From contig NZ_RHPJ01000001.1 of assembly GCF_004786095.1 (NCBI RefSeq), positions 62,001-126,000 on the forward strand: a stretch of 64,000 nucleotides of DNA, given 5' to 3'. Origin of the DNA: Serinibacter arcticus. Its GTDB lineage: Bacteria > Actinomycetota > Actinomycetes > Actinomycetales > Beutenbergiaceae. A program made the position numbers and the translations under genes. How positions within the stretch are numbered: the stretch's first letter is position 1; the number at the start of each line of letters is the position of its first letter. Below are positions 26,498-36,138 of this stretch, one piece after another. The notes under the pieces were generated by a model that made no database searches, was not told the origin of the DNA, and was given only the letters and a program-made list of their open reading frames with translations.

Positions 26498-27235
26498 TCA
26501 GGCGCCCCAACCGTCACCGGGCGCGCCGTCGTCACGATCAGCCGTCGCCGCGACACCCTCCGCATCGAGCACGGCCCTGACGATCCGGAAGGCGGAGCCG
26601 GGATGGTGGCCCTTGCGCGCCAGCATGCCCACCAGGCGGCGCTCGCGCTTCTCGCGCGGAAGTCCCGCGCTGGCGCCGGCCCGACGCCGCACGAGCTCGA
26701 GAGCGGCGGCGTCCTCGTCGTCACGATCGATGACGCTGAGCGCCTCCTGGGCCGTCTCGGCGTCGATCCCCTTGCGCGTCAGCTCCTGGGCGATGGCGCG
26801 ACGCGCCTGACCGCGTTCGACGTGACGGGTGCGGACCAGGATGGCGGCGTACTCGGCGTCGTCGATCAGTCCGACGTCGGTGAAGCGGTCGAGCACGCGC
26901 TCGGCCACGTCGACCGGGACCTCCTTCTTCGCCATCGCCTGCGCGAGCTGGGCGCGCGAACGCGGGGCGGACGTCAGCAGGCGCAGGGCCACCGACCGCG
27001 CGACCTTCTCCTGATCGGCGTCGACGCCGGCCGGGACACCGGGCTGCACACTGCCCGACACCTCGGCGTCCCCACCCTCGTCACCCGCGGTCTCGGGGCT
27101 CGTGCGCCCGACGCGCCCCTCCTCGGGGTCCCGGCGCGCCGCAGCGCCCCGACGGCGGGGGCGGGCGCGTGGCCCGTCGCCCCGCCGGGGGCGCTGCGGC
27201 GTCTCTGACGCGAGATCCTCGGGCACGTCGCTCAC
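26498..27235 (-). CDS. recX: RecA regulator RecX
   Basis: 245 residues. A disordered, basic and Pro-rich N-terminus of about 75 residues precedes the RecX three-helix repeats (ALRLLTSAPRSRAQLAQAM, FTDVGLIDDAEYAA, RRLVGMLARKG). RecX binds and destabilises RecA filaments. It lies 40 bases downstream of recA on the same strand, the standard recA-recX operon. The GTG start follows GAGGAG. Confidence 0.92.
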   Translation of the reverse strand: MSDVPEDLASETPQRPRRGDGPRARPRRRGAAARRDPEEGRVGRTSPETAGDEGGDAEVSGSVQPGVPAGVDADQEKVARSVALRLLTSAPRSRAQLAQAMAKKEVPVDVAERVLDRFTDVGLIDDAEYAAILVRTRHVERGQARRAIAQELTRKGIDAETAQEALSVIDRDDEDAAALELVRRRAGASAGLPREKRERRLVGMLARKGHHPGSAFRIVRAVLDAEGVAATADRDDGAPGDGWGA

Positions 27236-27275
27236 GACGGTCTCCTCGGGTCAGGTGGTGCGGGGTCGAGATCGG

Positions 27276-28358
27276 TCAGAAGTCGACCGGCTCCTCGTCG
27301 AGCTCGGAGGCGTCCTCGGGGACCTGGACACCGATACCGAGCTTGGTCTTGATCTTGGACTCGATCTCGTCGGCCAGGTCCGGGTTGTCGATGAGGAACT
27401 TGCGGGCGTTCTCCTTGCCCTGGCCGAGCTGGTCGCCCTCGTAGGTGTACCAGGCGCCCGACTTGCGCACGAAGCCCTCGTCCACACCCATGTCGATGAG
27501 GCCGCCCTCGCGGGAGATCCCGTGGCCGTAGAGGATGTCGAACTCGGCCTGCTTGAAGGGCGGGGCCATCTTGTTCTTGACGACCTTGACGCGGGTGCGG
27601 TTGCCGACCGCGTCGGTCCCCTCCTTGAGAGTCTCGATGCGGCGCACGTCGAGGCGGATGGAGGCGTAGAACTTCAGCGCCTTGCCGCCGGTCGTGGTCT
27701 CGGGCGAACCGAAGAACACGCCGATCTTCTCGCGCAGCTGGTTGATGAAGATCGCGGTGGTGCCCGAGGAGGAGAGCGCACCGGTCAGCTTCCGCAGCGC
27801 CTGCGACATGAGGCGGGCCTGCAGGCCGACGTGGCTGTCGCCCATCTCGCCCTCGATCTCGGCCTTCGGCACGAGGGCCGCGACGGAGTCGATGACGATG
27901 ATGTCGAGCGCGCCCGAGCGGATGAGCGAGTCCGCGATCTCGAGGGCCTGCTCCCCCGTGTCGGGCTGGGAGACGTACAGCACGTCGGTGTCCACGCCGA
28001 GCTTCTTGGCGTACTCGGGGTCGAGCGCGTGCTCGGCGTCGATGAAGGCGGCGATGCCACCGGCGCGCTGGGCGCTGGCCACGGCGTGCAGCGCGACGGT
28101 CGTCTTGCCCGAGCTCTCGGGCCCGTAGACCTCGATGATGCGGCCGCGCGGGAGGCCTCCGATCCCGAGCGCGATGTCGAGCGCGATCGATCCGGTCGGG
28201 ATGACCTCGACCGGCGGGCGGACGCTGTCGCCCAGCCGCATGACCGAGCCGTTGCCGTACTGGCGGTCGAGCTGACCGAGAGCGGCCTCGAGCGCCTTCA
28301 GCTTGTCCGGCTGCTTACCGACCTGCAGCTTGCTCGTCTTTCCTGACTGTGCAGCCAT
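27276..28358 (-). CDS. recA: Recombinase RecA
   Basis: 360 residues with Walker A GPESSGKT (79-86), the IDAEHALDP segment, L1 and L2 DNA-binding loops and an acidic C-terminus. There is no intein. It drives homologous recombination and triggers LexA self-cleavage. The ATG at 28358 is followed by a short Lys-rich start. A LexA box lies about 180 bases upstream, so the SOS-regulated promoter is some distance from the gene. Confidence 0.98.
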   Translation of the reverse strand: MAAQSGKTSKLQVGKQPDKLKALEAALGQLDRQYGNGSVMRLGDSVRPPVEVIPTGSIALDIALGIGGLPRGRIIEVYGPESSGKTTVALHAVASAQRAGGIAAFIDAEHALDPEYAKKLGVDTDVLYVSQPDTGEQALEIADSLIRSGALDIIVIDSVAALVPKAEIEGEMGDSHVGLQARLMSQALRKLTGALSSSGTTAIFINQLREKIGVFFGSPETTTGGKALKFYASIRLDVRRIETLKEGTDAVGNRTRVKVVKNKMAPPFKQAEFDILYGHGISREGGLIDMGVDEGFVRKSGAWYTYEGDQLGQGKENARKFLIDNPDLADEIESKIKTKLGIGVQVPEDASELDEEPVDF

Positions 28359-28536
28359 GGTGCTTCCTCGAGTTCTCCCGGCCTGCGGGATCGTGACGGA
28401 CAGGTCTGGCCCTATCAGCACCACCCTCGCCGGGTGGCTCTGCGGTGACGGTATGTCTGGCCACTGACATCGCGCTCGCCGCCCCGGATCCGATCGGGAT
28501 CACGAGCCGGCGGGCTCACCTGGGGACAACTCTAGG

Positions 28537-28552
28537 TCGTACGCGTGTTCGA
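28537..28552. promoter_or_regulatory. LexA box upstream of recA
   Basis: TCGTACGCGTGTTCGA has one mismatch to the consensus and lies between recA and the DUF3046 gene. The 224-base gap between these genes holds nothing else I can identify. Confidence 0.82.
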
Positions 28553-28582
28553 TCAAAGCGACACGCCGAGCGCCCCTCGCCG

Positions 28583-28825
28583 TCACCCTCGACGGGGTCG
28601 GCGCACCTTGCGGAGGTCCTCGCGGTGGAGCCAGCGGGCGGTGTCGTCCTGCCCGGTGGCGTCGCACACCGCCTCCCAGACCTCGCGCGGAGGCACCCCC
28701 GCCGCGAGCGCCTCGTCGGCCGTCCGGCCGTCGAGCCCCGACATCACCAGGTCTCCGGCGAGGCTGCGGGAGTAGGTCGCGCCGAACACCTGCTCCATCA
28801 CTGACCAGAACTCGGAGTGGCGCAC
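28583..28825 (-). CDS. DUF3046 family protein
   Basis: An 80-residue protein starting VRHSEFWSVMEQVFG and containing SRSLAGDLVMSGLDGRTADEAL and PREVWEAVCDA, the DUF3046 signature. The family occurs directly upstream of recA throughout Actinobacteria; its function is unknown. The GTG start stands six bases after TACGGT (minus strand, 28837-28832), so it is leaderless. It is divergent from lhr. Confidence 0.9.
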   Translation of the reverse strand: MRHSEFWSVMEQVFGATYSRSLAGDLVMSGLDGRTADEALAAGVPPREVWEAVCDATGQDDTARWLHREDLRKVRRPRRG

Positions 28826-28889
28826 CGGACAACCGTACGCGCCACCGTCGGCCGCCGGACCGACGGACCGGGATGTCGGTGGGTGCCAG

Positions 28890-28895
28890 CATGAT
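28890..28895 (+). promoter_or_regulatory. -10 element of lhr (leaderless)
   Basis: CATGAT, six bases, then the ATG at 28902. The -10 of the divergent DUF3046 gene lies about 55 bases away. Confidence 0.6.
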
Positions 28896-28901
28896 GGGGG
28901 C

Positions 28902-31900
28902 ATGACCAGCACGCCGCGCGGCCTCGAGCGCTTCAGCGCCGCCACGGCGACGTGGTTCACCGAGTCGTTCGAGGCTCCCACCGCCGCCCAGGTCGGCGCG
29001 TGGGACGCCGTCGCCGACGGGCAGCACGCCCTCGTCGTCGCCCCCACGGGGTCCGGCAAGACCCTCGCCGCCTTCCTGTGGGCGGTCGACCAGCTGCTCA
29101 CCGCCCCGGTGCCACCACCGCAGGAGCGCTGCCGCATCCTGTACGTCTCCCCGCTCAAGGCCCTGGCGGCCGACGTCGAGCGCAACCTCCGCTCGCCCCT
29201 GGTGGGCATCGCGCGGACCACGCGGACGCTCGGCCAGGAACCGCCCGACGTGCGCGTCGGTGTCCGCACGGGTGACACGCCCGCCAACGAGCGCCGCACG
29301 CTCGCGACCCGTCCGCCGGACATCCTCATCACGACGCCGGAGTCGCTCTTCCTGGTGCTGACCTCGGCCGCGCGCGAGGGGCTCACGGGCATCACGACGG
29401 TGATCCTGGACGAGGTGCACGTGCTGGCGGGGAGCAAGCGCGGCGCCCACCTCGCCGTCAGCCTCGAGCGGCTCGACGACATGCTCGCCACCCCGGCGCA
29501 GCGCATCGGCCTGTCCGCCACCGTCCGTCCGGTCGCCGGCGTGGCGACCTTCCTGGCCGGGATGCGCACCCCGGAGGACGGTGGCCGCGCCGTGCGGCTC
29601 GTCCAACCGCCGTCGACCAAGCAGCTCCTGATCGACGTCGACGTGCCGGTGCCCGACCTCACGGACCTCGAGGAGGAGATCGACGACGCCCCCGTGAGCG
29701 GCCCCGACCTCTCCGGTGCGGCGGCCGGAGCGCTCCCGACGCCGGGCCTTCCGTCCCGGGGCCGGACCGCCTCGGTGTGGCCGGCCGTGACGCGGCGCGT
29801 GGTCGACGTCATCAGCGAGCACCGCACCACCCTGGTCTTCACCAACTCGCGCCGCGGCGCCGAACGCCTCACCGCGCGGCTGAACGAGGAGTGGGAGCGC
29901 CGCCACGCCCCCGACGAGGACGCCGACCTCGACCACGACCTCGGCCGCGACGACGACCACGCCGCCGAGTCCGACGCCGGATCCGCCTGGGCGGCCGAGA
30001 TGCCCGGCCAGTCCGGCACCGCACTCCCGACCGCCGGGGTGATCGCTCGCGCCCACCACGGGTCGATGAGCCGCGAGGCCAGGACCGCGATCGAGGACGA
30101 CCTCAAGAGCGGTCGGCTGCCGGCCGTCGTCGCGACGTCCTCGCTCGAGCTCGGCATCGACATGGGTTCGATCGACGTCGTGGTGCAGATCGGCTCGCCG
30201 CCGTCGGTGGCGAGCGCGCTGCAGCGGATCGGTCGGGCAGGACACCAGGTGGGCGCCGTGTCGCACGGCATCGTGGTGCCGATCCACCGGGGCGACCTCA
30301 TGCCCGCGGTGGCGGCCACCGTGCAGGCCCGCGTCGGCGGCATCGAGGACGTCCGCGGCCTCAGCAACCCGCTGGACGTCCTGGCGCAGCAGGTCGTGGC
30401 GATGCTGGCGGTCAAGGACTGGCCGGTGGCGGACCTGGCGCGGCTGCTGCGTCGATCGGCGCCGTACGCCACGCTGGGCGACGGCAGCCTGCACGCCGTG
30501 CTGGACATGCTCGCCGGGCGCTACCCGAGCGAGGACTTCGCGCAGCTGCGGCCCCGCATCGTGTGGGACCGCATCGAGAACACCCTCAGCGCCCGACCGG
30601 GTGCCCTGCGCCTGGCCGCCACCTCGGGCGGCACGATCCCCGACCGCGGGCTCTACGGCGTCTACCTCGCCACCGGGGCCGACGACGTCGCGGCGCGGGG
30701 CGGCCGGCGCGTCGGCGAGCTGGACGAGGAGATGGTCTTCGAGTCGCGCGTCGGCGACACGTTCACGCTGGGGTCGAGCACCTGGCGCATCGAGGACATC
30801 ACGCCCGACAGGGTGCTGGTCACACCGGCACCGGGCGTCCCCGGGCGCCTGCCGTTCTGGAAGGGCGATCAGCCCGGCCGCCCGGCCGAGCTGGGGATGG
30901 CGCTCGGCGCGATGATGCGCTCCGCCCAGGAGTCCGGCGACCTCGCCGCGACCGTGGCGAGCTGGGACGTCACGGACTGGACGCGCGACAACCTCGTGGG
31001 CTACCTCGGCGAGCAGCTCGAGGCCGTCGGCCAGCTCCCGAGCGACACCTCGATCGTGGTGGAGCGCTTCCGGGACGAGCTGGGCGACTGGCGCCTCGTG
31101 ATCCACTCACCCTACGGCTCGCGCGTGCACGCACCCTGGGCCCTGGCCCTCGTCGGTCGGCTGCGGGAGCAGCTCGGGATGGACGTGGCCGCGATGCACT
31201 CCGACGACGGCATCGTGCTGCGCCTGCCCGACGTCGACGACCCGCTCGAGGACTGGCTCCTCCCCGCCCCCGACGAGGCCCCGGCCTCGGGCGGCAGCAC
31301 GACGGTCGGTCTCGCGGACCTGCTGCTCGAGCCCGACGAGATCCAGCGGGCGGTCATCGACGCGCTCGCCGGCTCCGCGCACTTCGCCGCCCGGTTCCGC
31401 GAGGCTGCCGCGCGGTCGCTGCTGCTGCCGCGGCGCCGCCCCGACGGCCGCCAGCCGCTGTGGCAGCAGCGCCAGCGCGCCAGCCAGCTGCTCGCCGTCG
31501 CGGCTCGCTACCCCGACTTCCCGGTCGTGCTGGAGGCGGTGCGCGAGAGCCTGCAGGACGACTTCGACACCTCCGCGCTCGAGGAGCTGATGCGGCGCAT
31601 CGGTCGCCGCGAGGTCCGCATCCACGAGGTGACGACGTCCTCGCCGTCCCCGTTCGCGCGTTCGCTGATGTTCGCCTACGTCGGGCAGTTCCTCTACGAC
31701 GGCGACGCCCCCCTCGCCGAGCGCCGCGCCGCCGCGCTGGCACTGGACCCGGAGCTGCTCACGGAGCTCCTCGGGCAGGGGGCCGGTGACCTCGCCGACC
31801 TGCTGGATCCCGAGGCGGTCCTGCGGGTGGAGGCCGAGGTCGGTCTGCGCACCGAGCAGGTGCGGGCGCGCGACGCCGAGGCCGTGCTCGACGTCGTGCG

Positions 31901-34109
31901 CCGCCTCGGCCCGATCCCGACGGCGGAGGTCGCCGTTCGCTGCCTCCCCGACGACGCCGCGGTGGCGGCGGCCGCCGGGGACGTGACCGAGACATCCGGG
32001 GCGACCAGCAGCGACACGGACACGACCAGCTCCGCCACGGCCGACTCCGCCGCGACCACCAGCGCCGCGGCCGAGGCATCGGTCGCGTCGAGCACCGCTC
32101 GGGCGGAGGCCTGGCTGCGCGACCTCGCCGACCAGCGCCGCGTCATGGCGGTCAGGGTGGCGGGTGTGGAGCAGTGGGCCGTGGTGGAGGACGCGGGCCG
32201 GCTGCGCGACGCGCTCGGCACCGCGCTGCCCGTCGGGCTGCCCGAGGCGCTGCTGGCGCCGGTCCCGGACCCGCTGAGCGACCTCGTCCGCCGCCACGCC
32301 CGCACACACGGGCCGTTCACCGTGTCCGACCTGGCGCGCCGGTTCGGGCTCGCCCCCGGCACGCTGACGCCGACCCTGGGGCTGCTCGAGGCGTCCGGCG
32401 CCGTCGTCGCCGGCCGCCTCCGGCCGCCCGGTGCGCGGCCCGGGGGGACGGACGGCTCACCCGCCTCGGATGCGACGGGAGCGGCGTCCTCGCCGGCCGT
32501 CGCCCTCACCGGCGAGCGGGAGTACTGCGACGCCGAGGTGCTGCGCCGGATCCGGCGCCGGTCGCTGGCCGCCGCCCGCGCCGACGTCGAGGCCGTTCCG
32601 GCACACGTGCTCGGCATCTACCTGCCGCGCTGGCACCAGCTCGGCCAGCTCTACGGGCTCGACGGCCTGCTCTCGGCCGTGGACCAGCTGGCGGGCGCCG
32701 AGCTCGACGTCGCCGACGTCGAGACGAGCATCCTGCCCTCGCGGGTGCGGTCGTACTCCCCCGGTCTGCTCGACGAGCTGACCAGCGCGGGCGAGGTGGT
32801 CTGGGTCGGAGCGGGCACCGGCAAGGTCGTGCTCGTCCCCGCCGACGCGGTGCCCCTGCTCGCCCCCGTGCCCGAGTCGCTGCCCGGTCCGACGGCCGCC
32901 GCCGTGGTGGACGCGCTCGAGCGGGGTGGTCTGTTCTTCCGGGACATCGTCTCGGCCGTGACCGAGGCGGCCGCGGCGGCCGGGGCGACGGCTCCGTCGT
33001 CCAGCGACGTCGAGGACGCCGTCTGGGAGGCGGTGTGGGCCGGACACGTCACCAACGACACGTTCGCCCCGGTGCGTGCCCGGACCGCCACGTCGGGTGG
33101 TGGGTCGCGCTCACCGCGCAACGGCACGTCCGGCACCTCCGCGACGCGGGCGCGCCGCATGAGTCGGCAGTCGCTGATGAAGGAGTCGATGCTCGCCAGC
33201 AGCGGCGCCCGGACCGGCAGCCGTGTCCCCCCGCGGATCGCGACACCGCCGACGATGGCCGGGCGCTGGAGCCTCGTCGGTGAGCGCAGCACCGAACCCA
33301 CCCTGCGGATGACGGCCAGGGCGGCGAGCCTGCTCGAGCGCCACGGGGTCGTCCTGCGAGGCATCGCGCAGGCCGAGGGCGTCCCCGGCGGCTTCGGCGC
33401 GCTCTACCCCGTCCTCTCGCGCCTGGAGGACTCCGGCCGCATCCGTCGCGGCTACCTCGTGGAGGGTCAGGGCGCGGCCCAGTTCGCGCTGCCGGAGTGC
33501 GTCGATCGGCTGCGGGCCGACGCCGGCCTGCGACCGGGAGCCCTCGTGATGGCGGCGGCCGACCCCGCCAACCCCTACGGCTCCCTGGTCCCGTGGCCAC
33601 GGTTCGGCCGATCCGACGGTGCCGCGCCCGGACCGGGCGCCACGACGGGGTCGGACCTCGCGGCCGACGACCACGACACCGGCACGGACGGCGCGGCCTC
33701 GGCGTCGGACACCCGGGAGCGCCGCACGCCCGAGGTCGTCGACCCCGCGGCCTCCACGGGTACCGGGGCTCGCCCGCGCCGGGTGGCCGGGGCCGACGTC
33801 GTGCTCGTGGACGGTCGTCTGGTGCTGTTCGTCGAGCGCGGGGGCGGCAGTGTGCTGGCGATGACCGACGACGGCGAGGACCTTGCGCTCGCGGCCCACG
33901 CGCTCGTGGACCAGGCCCCCGACCGCTACAGCGGTCTGACGGTGCGCAAGGTCGACGGCGAGGGCTCGCTGACGTCCCAGGCGCCGGCGGCGCTCGCCCT
34001 GCGGGAGGCCGGTTTCATCGCCACCCCGCGGGGCCTGAAGCTGCGGGCGCCCGCGGCCGCGGCCCGGGGGTCGAACGTCCGCGCGGCGGGGAGGTCGCCA
34101 CGTGCCTGA
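28902..34109 (+). CDS. lhr: Large ATP-dependent helicase Lhr
   Basis: 1,735 residues. Superfamily 2 core with Walker A APTGSGKT (47-54), DEVH at 170-173, STLSAT-like GLSATVRP, and TSSLELGIDMGS with QRIGRAGH in the second RecA domain. Then come the winged-helix and Lhr core domains and a long C-terminal region with further winged helices. Low-complexity inserts lie near residues 335-365 and 1030-1065. Mycobacterial Lhr is a 3'-5' DNA translocase linked to crosslink and alkylation repair. It overlaps nei by eight bases, the same pairing as in Mycobacterium, which points to a joint repair role. Confidence 0.95.
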   Translation: MTSTPRGLERFSAATATWFTESFEAPTAAQVGAWDAVADGQHALVVAPTGSGKTLAAFLWAVDQLLTAPVPPPQERCRILYVSPLKALAADVERNLRSPLVGIARTTRTLGQEPPDVRVGVRTGDTPANERRTLATRPPDILITTPESLFLVLTSAAREGLTGITTVILDEVHVLAGSKRGAHLAVSLERLDDMLATPAQRIGLSATVRPVAGVATFLAGMRTPEDGGRAVRLVQPPSTKQLLIDVDVPVPDLTDLEEEIDDAPVSGPDLSGAAAGALPTPGLPSRGRTASVWPAVTRRVVDVISEHRTTLVFTNSRRGAERLTARLNEEWERRHAPDEDADLDHDLGRDDDHAAESDAGSAWAAEMPGQSGTALPTAGVIARAHHGSMSREARTAIEDDLKSGRLPAVVATSSLELGIDMGSIDVVVQIGSPPSVASALQRIGRAGHQVGAVSHGIVVPIHRGDLMPAVAATVQARVGGIEDVRGLSNPLDVLAQQVVAMLAVKDWPVADLARLLRRSAPYATLGDGSLHAVLDMLAGRYPSEDFAQLRPRIVWDRIENTLSARPGALRLAATSGGTIPDRGLYGVYLATGADDVAARGGRRVGELDEEMVFESRVGDTFTLGSSTWRIEDITPDRVLVTPAPGVPGRLPFWKGDQPGRPAELGMALGAMMRSAQESGDLAATVASWDVTDWTRDNLVGYLGEQLEAVGQLPSDTSIVVERFRDELGDWRLVIHSPYGSRVHAPWALALVGRLREQLGMDVAAMHSDDGIVLRLPDVDDPLEDWLLPAPDEAPASGGSTTVGLADLLLEPDEIQRAVIDALAGSAHFAARFREAAARSLLLPRRRPDGRQPLWQQRQRASQLLAVAARYPDFPVVLEAVRESLQDDFDTSALEELMRRIGRREVRIHEVTTSSPSPFARSLMFAYVGQFLYDGDAPLAERRAAALALDPELLTELLGQGAGDLADLLDPEAVLRVEAEVGLRTEQVRARDAEAVLDVVRRLGPIPTAEVAVRCLPDDAAVAAAAGDVTETSGATSSDTDTTSSATADSAATTSAAAEASVASSTARAEAWLRDLADQRRVMAVRVAGVEQWAVVEDAGRLRDALGTALPVGLPEALLAPVPDPLSDLVRRHARTHGPFTVSDLARRFGLAPGTLTPTLGLLEASGAVVAGRLRPPGARPGGTDGSPASDATGAASSPAVALTGEREYCDAEVLRRIRRRSLAAARADVEAVPAHVLGIYLPRWHQLGQLYGLDGLLSAVDQLAGAELDVADVETSILPSRVRSYSPGLLDELTSAGEVVWVGAGTGKVVLVPADAVPLLAPVPESLPGPTAAAVVDALERGGLFFRDIVSAVTEAAAAAGATAPSSSDVEDAVWEAVWAGHVTNDTFAPVRARTATSGGGSRSPRNGTSGTSATRARRMSRQSLMKESMLASSGARTGSRVPPRIATPPTMAGRWSLVGERSTEPTLRMTARAASLLERHGVVLRGIAQAEGVPGGFGALYPVLSRLEDSGRIRRGYLVEGQGAAQFALPECVDRLRADAGLRPGALVMAAADPANPYGSLVPWPRFGRSDGAAPGPGATTGSDLAADDHDTGTDGAASASDTRERRTPEVVDPAASTGTGARPRRVAGADVVLVDGRLVLFVERGGGSVLAMTDDGEDLALAAHALVDQAPDRYSGLTVRKVDGEGSLTSQAPAALALREAGFIATPRGLKLRAPAAAARGSNVRAAGRSPRA

Positions 34110-34992
34110 GGGTGACGTGGTGCTCCGGACCGCCCGTCGCCTCACCCTGGCCCTGGCCGACGGCGAGCTGGTCCGGTCCGAGCTGCGCTGGCCCACGCTG
34201 GCCGGTCACGACCTCACCGGGCTGCGCAGCCTGGGAACGGCCTCCTACGGCAAGAACCTCCTCACCCGGTTCTCCGACGGCCGGACCCTGCACACCCACC
34301 TCCGGATGGACGGCACGTGGCGCGTGGCGGCCACGCCCGCCGAGAGCGACGACCGCGCCGGGGCCGACGTCGGCGCGCGGCGCTCCACGGGCGGACGGCC
34401 CCGCGACCGGCGCGAGAGGTCGCGCTACGGGCGTGGTCCGCGGACCTACGACCCGGCCGCGGCAGGTTCGGACGTCCGGGCCCTGCTCGCGACCGCGACG
34501 TGGACCTGCACCGGTCACCAGCTCGGGATGATGCACCTGCTGCGCACGCACGACGAGTCCCGCCTGCTGGCCCCGCTGGGGCCGGACGTGCTGGGCGACA
34601 CCTACGACGCCGACGTCGAGGCGGCGATCGGTGAGGCGATCCACGCCCAGGGTGCGCGCGAGATCGGCGCGGTGCTGCTCGACCAGGGGGTCCTGGCCGG
34701 GCTCGGGACCATCTACATGGCCGAGACGCTCTTCCGGCACAAGGTCTCGCCGTGGCGGGCCGCCGCCGAGGTGCCCGACCCGGCCGCCATGTCCGCCACC
34801 GCGCGACGCCTCATGCTCGGCTCGGCCGACGCCCCCACCGGACCGAACACGCGGGGCTCGATCGCCATGGTGACCTACGGCCGGTCAGGCGAACCGTGCG
34901 TCCGCTGCACGACGCCGATCCGCGACGGGCGGGTGGGCGAGGCCCCCTACGACCGGATCGCCTACTACTGCCCGCGCTGCCAGCTGCGCTGA
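34102..34992 (+). CDS. nei: Endonuclease VIII-like DNA glycosylase (Nei/Fpg family)
   Basis: 296 residues. The catalytic N-terminal PEGD (P2 after Met removal, E3), the H2TH helices and a C-terminal zinc finger (CVRC and CPRC) are all present. It removes oxidised bases and cuts at the site. An Arg- and Gly-rich insert at about residues 76-118, longer than in E. coli Nei, lies in the N-terminal sheet. The GTG start overlaps the lhr stop by eight bases, so translation is coupled. A hairpin closes the unit. Confidence 0.93.
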   Translation: MPEGDVVLRTARRLTLALADGELVRSELRWPTLAGHDLTGLRSLGTASYGKNLLTRFSDGRTLHTHLRMDGTWRVAATPAESDDRAGADVGARRSTGGRPRDRRERSRYGRGPRTYDPAAAGSDVRALLATATWTCTGHQLGMMHLLRTHDESRLLAPLGPDVLGDTYDADVEAAIGEAIHAQGAREIGAVLLDQGVLAGLGTIYMAETLFRHKVSPWRAAAEVPDPAAMSATARRLMLGSADAPTGPNTRGSIAMVTYGRSGEPCVRCTTPIRDGRVGEAPYDRIAYYCPRCQLR

Positions 34993-35049
34993 CGCACGAC
35001 CGCCCGTGGCCACGGCAGCTCGCCCCACCAGCGCGAAGCCCCGGACACG

Positions 35050-35090
35050 CCGCAGGGGCGACTCCCGGAGTCCGGTCGTCGCCCCTGCGG
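35050..35090. terminator. Bidirectional terminator between nei and clgR
   Basis: CCGCAGGGGCGAC pairs perfectly with GTCGCCCCTGCGG around a 15-base loop between convergent genes. Confidence 0.8.
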
Positions 35091-35105
35091 GCAGATCCTG
35101 CGAGG

Positions 35106-35411
35106 TCAGACGGCTGCCGCGAACGGACGGACCGAGGCCTCGAGCTCGTCGGGCACCGTGTCGGGGATGCGCACACCCTCGGCGGTGGCGATCCGGTCGC
35201 TGACCTCGCGCAGCAGCGCCCACAGCGGGATGTCCAGCGCGTCGCAGACCGAGCTCAGCAGCTCGGAGGACGCCTCCTTCTGGCCCCGCTCGATCTCGGA
35301 GAGGTAGCCGAGGGAGACCCGGGCCGCGGCCGAGACCTCACGCAGCGTCTTGCTCTGGGCGAGGCGGACGTCACGAAGCACGTCGCCCAGCTCACGTCGA
35401 AGCAGAACCAT
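35106..35411 (-). CDS. clgR: ClgR-type Xre/Cro helix-turn-helix regulator
   Basis: 101 residues. The helix-turn-helix is at about 8-66 ([35 protein letters not shown]), followed by the ClgR-type [11 protein letters not shown]. ClgR activates clp protease genes in Actinobacteria and is itself degraded by ClpP, often through an Ala-Ala or Ala-Val end; this protein ends in AAAV. The ATG follows GGAGGG. The frame stays open upstream for about 150 codons, but that part has no conserved features. The order ftsK-pgsA-cinA-clgR matches other Actinobacteria. Confidence 0.9.
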   Translation of the reverse strand: MVLLRRELGDVLRDVRLAQSKTLREVSAAARVSLGYLSEIERGQKEASSELLSSVCDALDIPLWALLREVSDRIATAEGVRIPDTVPDELEASVRPFAAAV

Positions 35412-35631
35412 GGCCCGTCCCTCCTTCGCACCTGTGTCCACGATGGCCAGCTGAGCAGCTCCCGGTGAGGCTGCGCCGGCCAGACGGCCACGGTACCCCG
35501 GGCGTGTGACAGGCGTGCGTCCGAGGTGTGACGGTGTTCGCAGCGTGGACGCCCGGCGGGCAGCCACCTGCGCGACCGGCGTCAGCCGACCCTGCACGTT
35601 CATGTTCTTGTCCATCACTGGGTGCAACGCG

Positions 35632-36138
35632 TCAGAGGCGCGCCGTGTTCCCGTCGGCGACGACGGGAACGACCTCGTCGACCACGCCGAGCGCGACGCC
35701 GAGCGCCAGCTCGACGGCGGCTGCTCGGACCAGCGCGCGGCCGCCTCCCAGCAGCACGCTGCGCACCGCGACGACGTCACCGCGGACAGCGGCGACCACC
35801 ACCCGGCCTGCCGCGACGCCGTCGCTCGGCCCCGGTCCGGCGACACCCGTCGTGGCCACGGCGACATCGGCGCGCAGCAGCCGCGCGGCCCCGCGCGCCA
35901 TCGCGATCGCGACGGGGGCCGAGACCACGCCGTGCCCGGCGATCACCTCCGGAGCTACGCCCAGCACCTCGGACTTCACCTCGGCGTCGTAGGCGGTCAC
36001 CGAGCCGCGCAGCACGGCCGAGGCTCCGGGAACCGCGACGACGGCGGCGCTCACCGCCCCACCGGTCAGCGACTCGGCCACGGCCAGGCGCCGCCCGGAC
36101 GCGCGGAGCGCCGCCACCAGACGCTCGGCGGTGGTCAC
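35632..36138 (-). CDS. pncC: CinA C-terminal domain protein (nicotinamide-nucleotide amidohydrolase, PncC-like)
   Basis: 168 residues comprising only the CinA C-terminal domain ([44 protein letters not shown]). The larger CinA has an extra N-terminal domain that is missing, as is usual in Actinobacteria. It deamidates NMN to nicotinate mononucleotide in pyridine recycling. The GTG start overlaps the pgsA stop by four bases (GTGA). Confidence 0.92.
   Translation of the reverse strand: MTTAERLVAALRASGRRLAVAESLTGGAVSAAVVAVPGASAVLRGSVTAYDAEVKSEVLGVAPEVIAGHGVVSAPVAIAMARGAARLLRADVAVATTGVAGPGPSDGVAAGRVVVAAVRGDVVAVRSVLLGGGRALVRAAAVELALGVALGVVDEVVPVVADGNTARL

Noticed and set aside
28500-31106. 868-codon open frame on the minus strand opposite the 5' half of lhr
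   Set aside because: Antisense to lhr and to the DUF3046 gene, with no recognisable domain.
35412-35631. ClgR operator upstream of clgR
   Set aside because: No sequence fitting the CGCY-N4-GCG type palindrome was found; only partial CGC/GCG pairs with wrong spacing.
35412-35867. Long in-frame upstream extension of clgR
   Set aside because: The added residues are not ClgR-like, and GGAGGG before the ATG at 35411 gives the standard start. It runs through the cinA end on the same strand.
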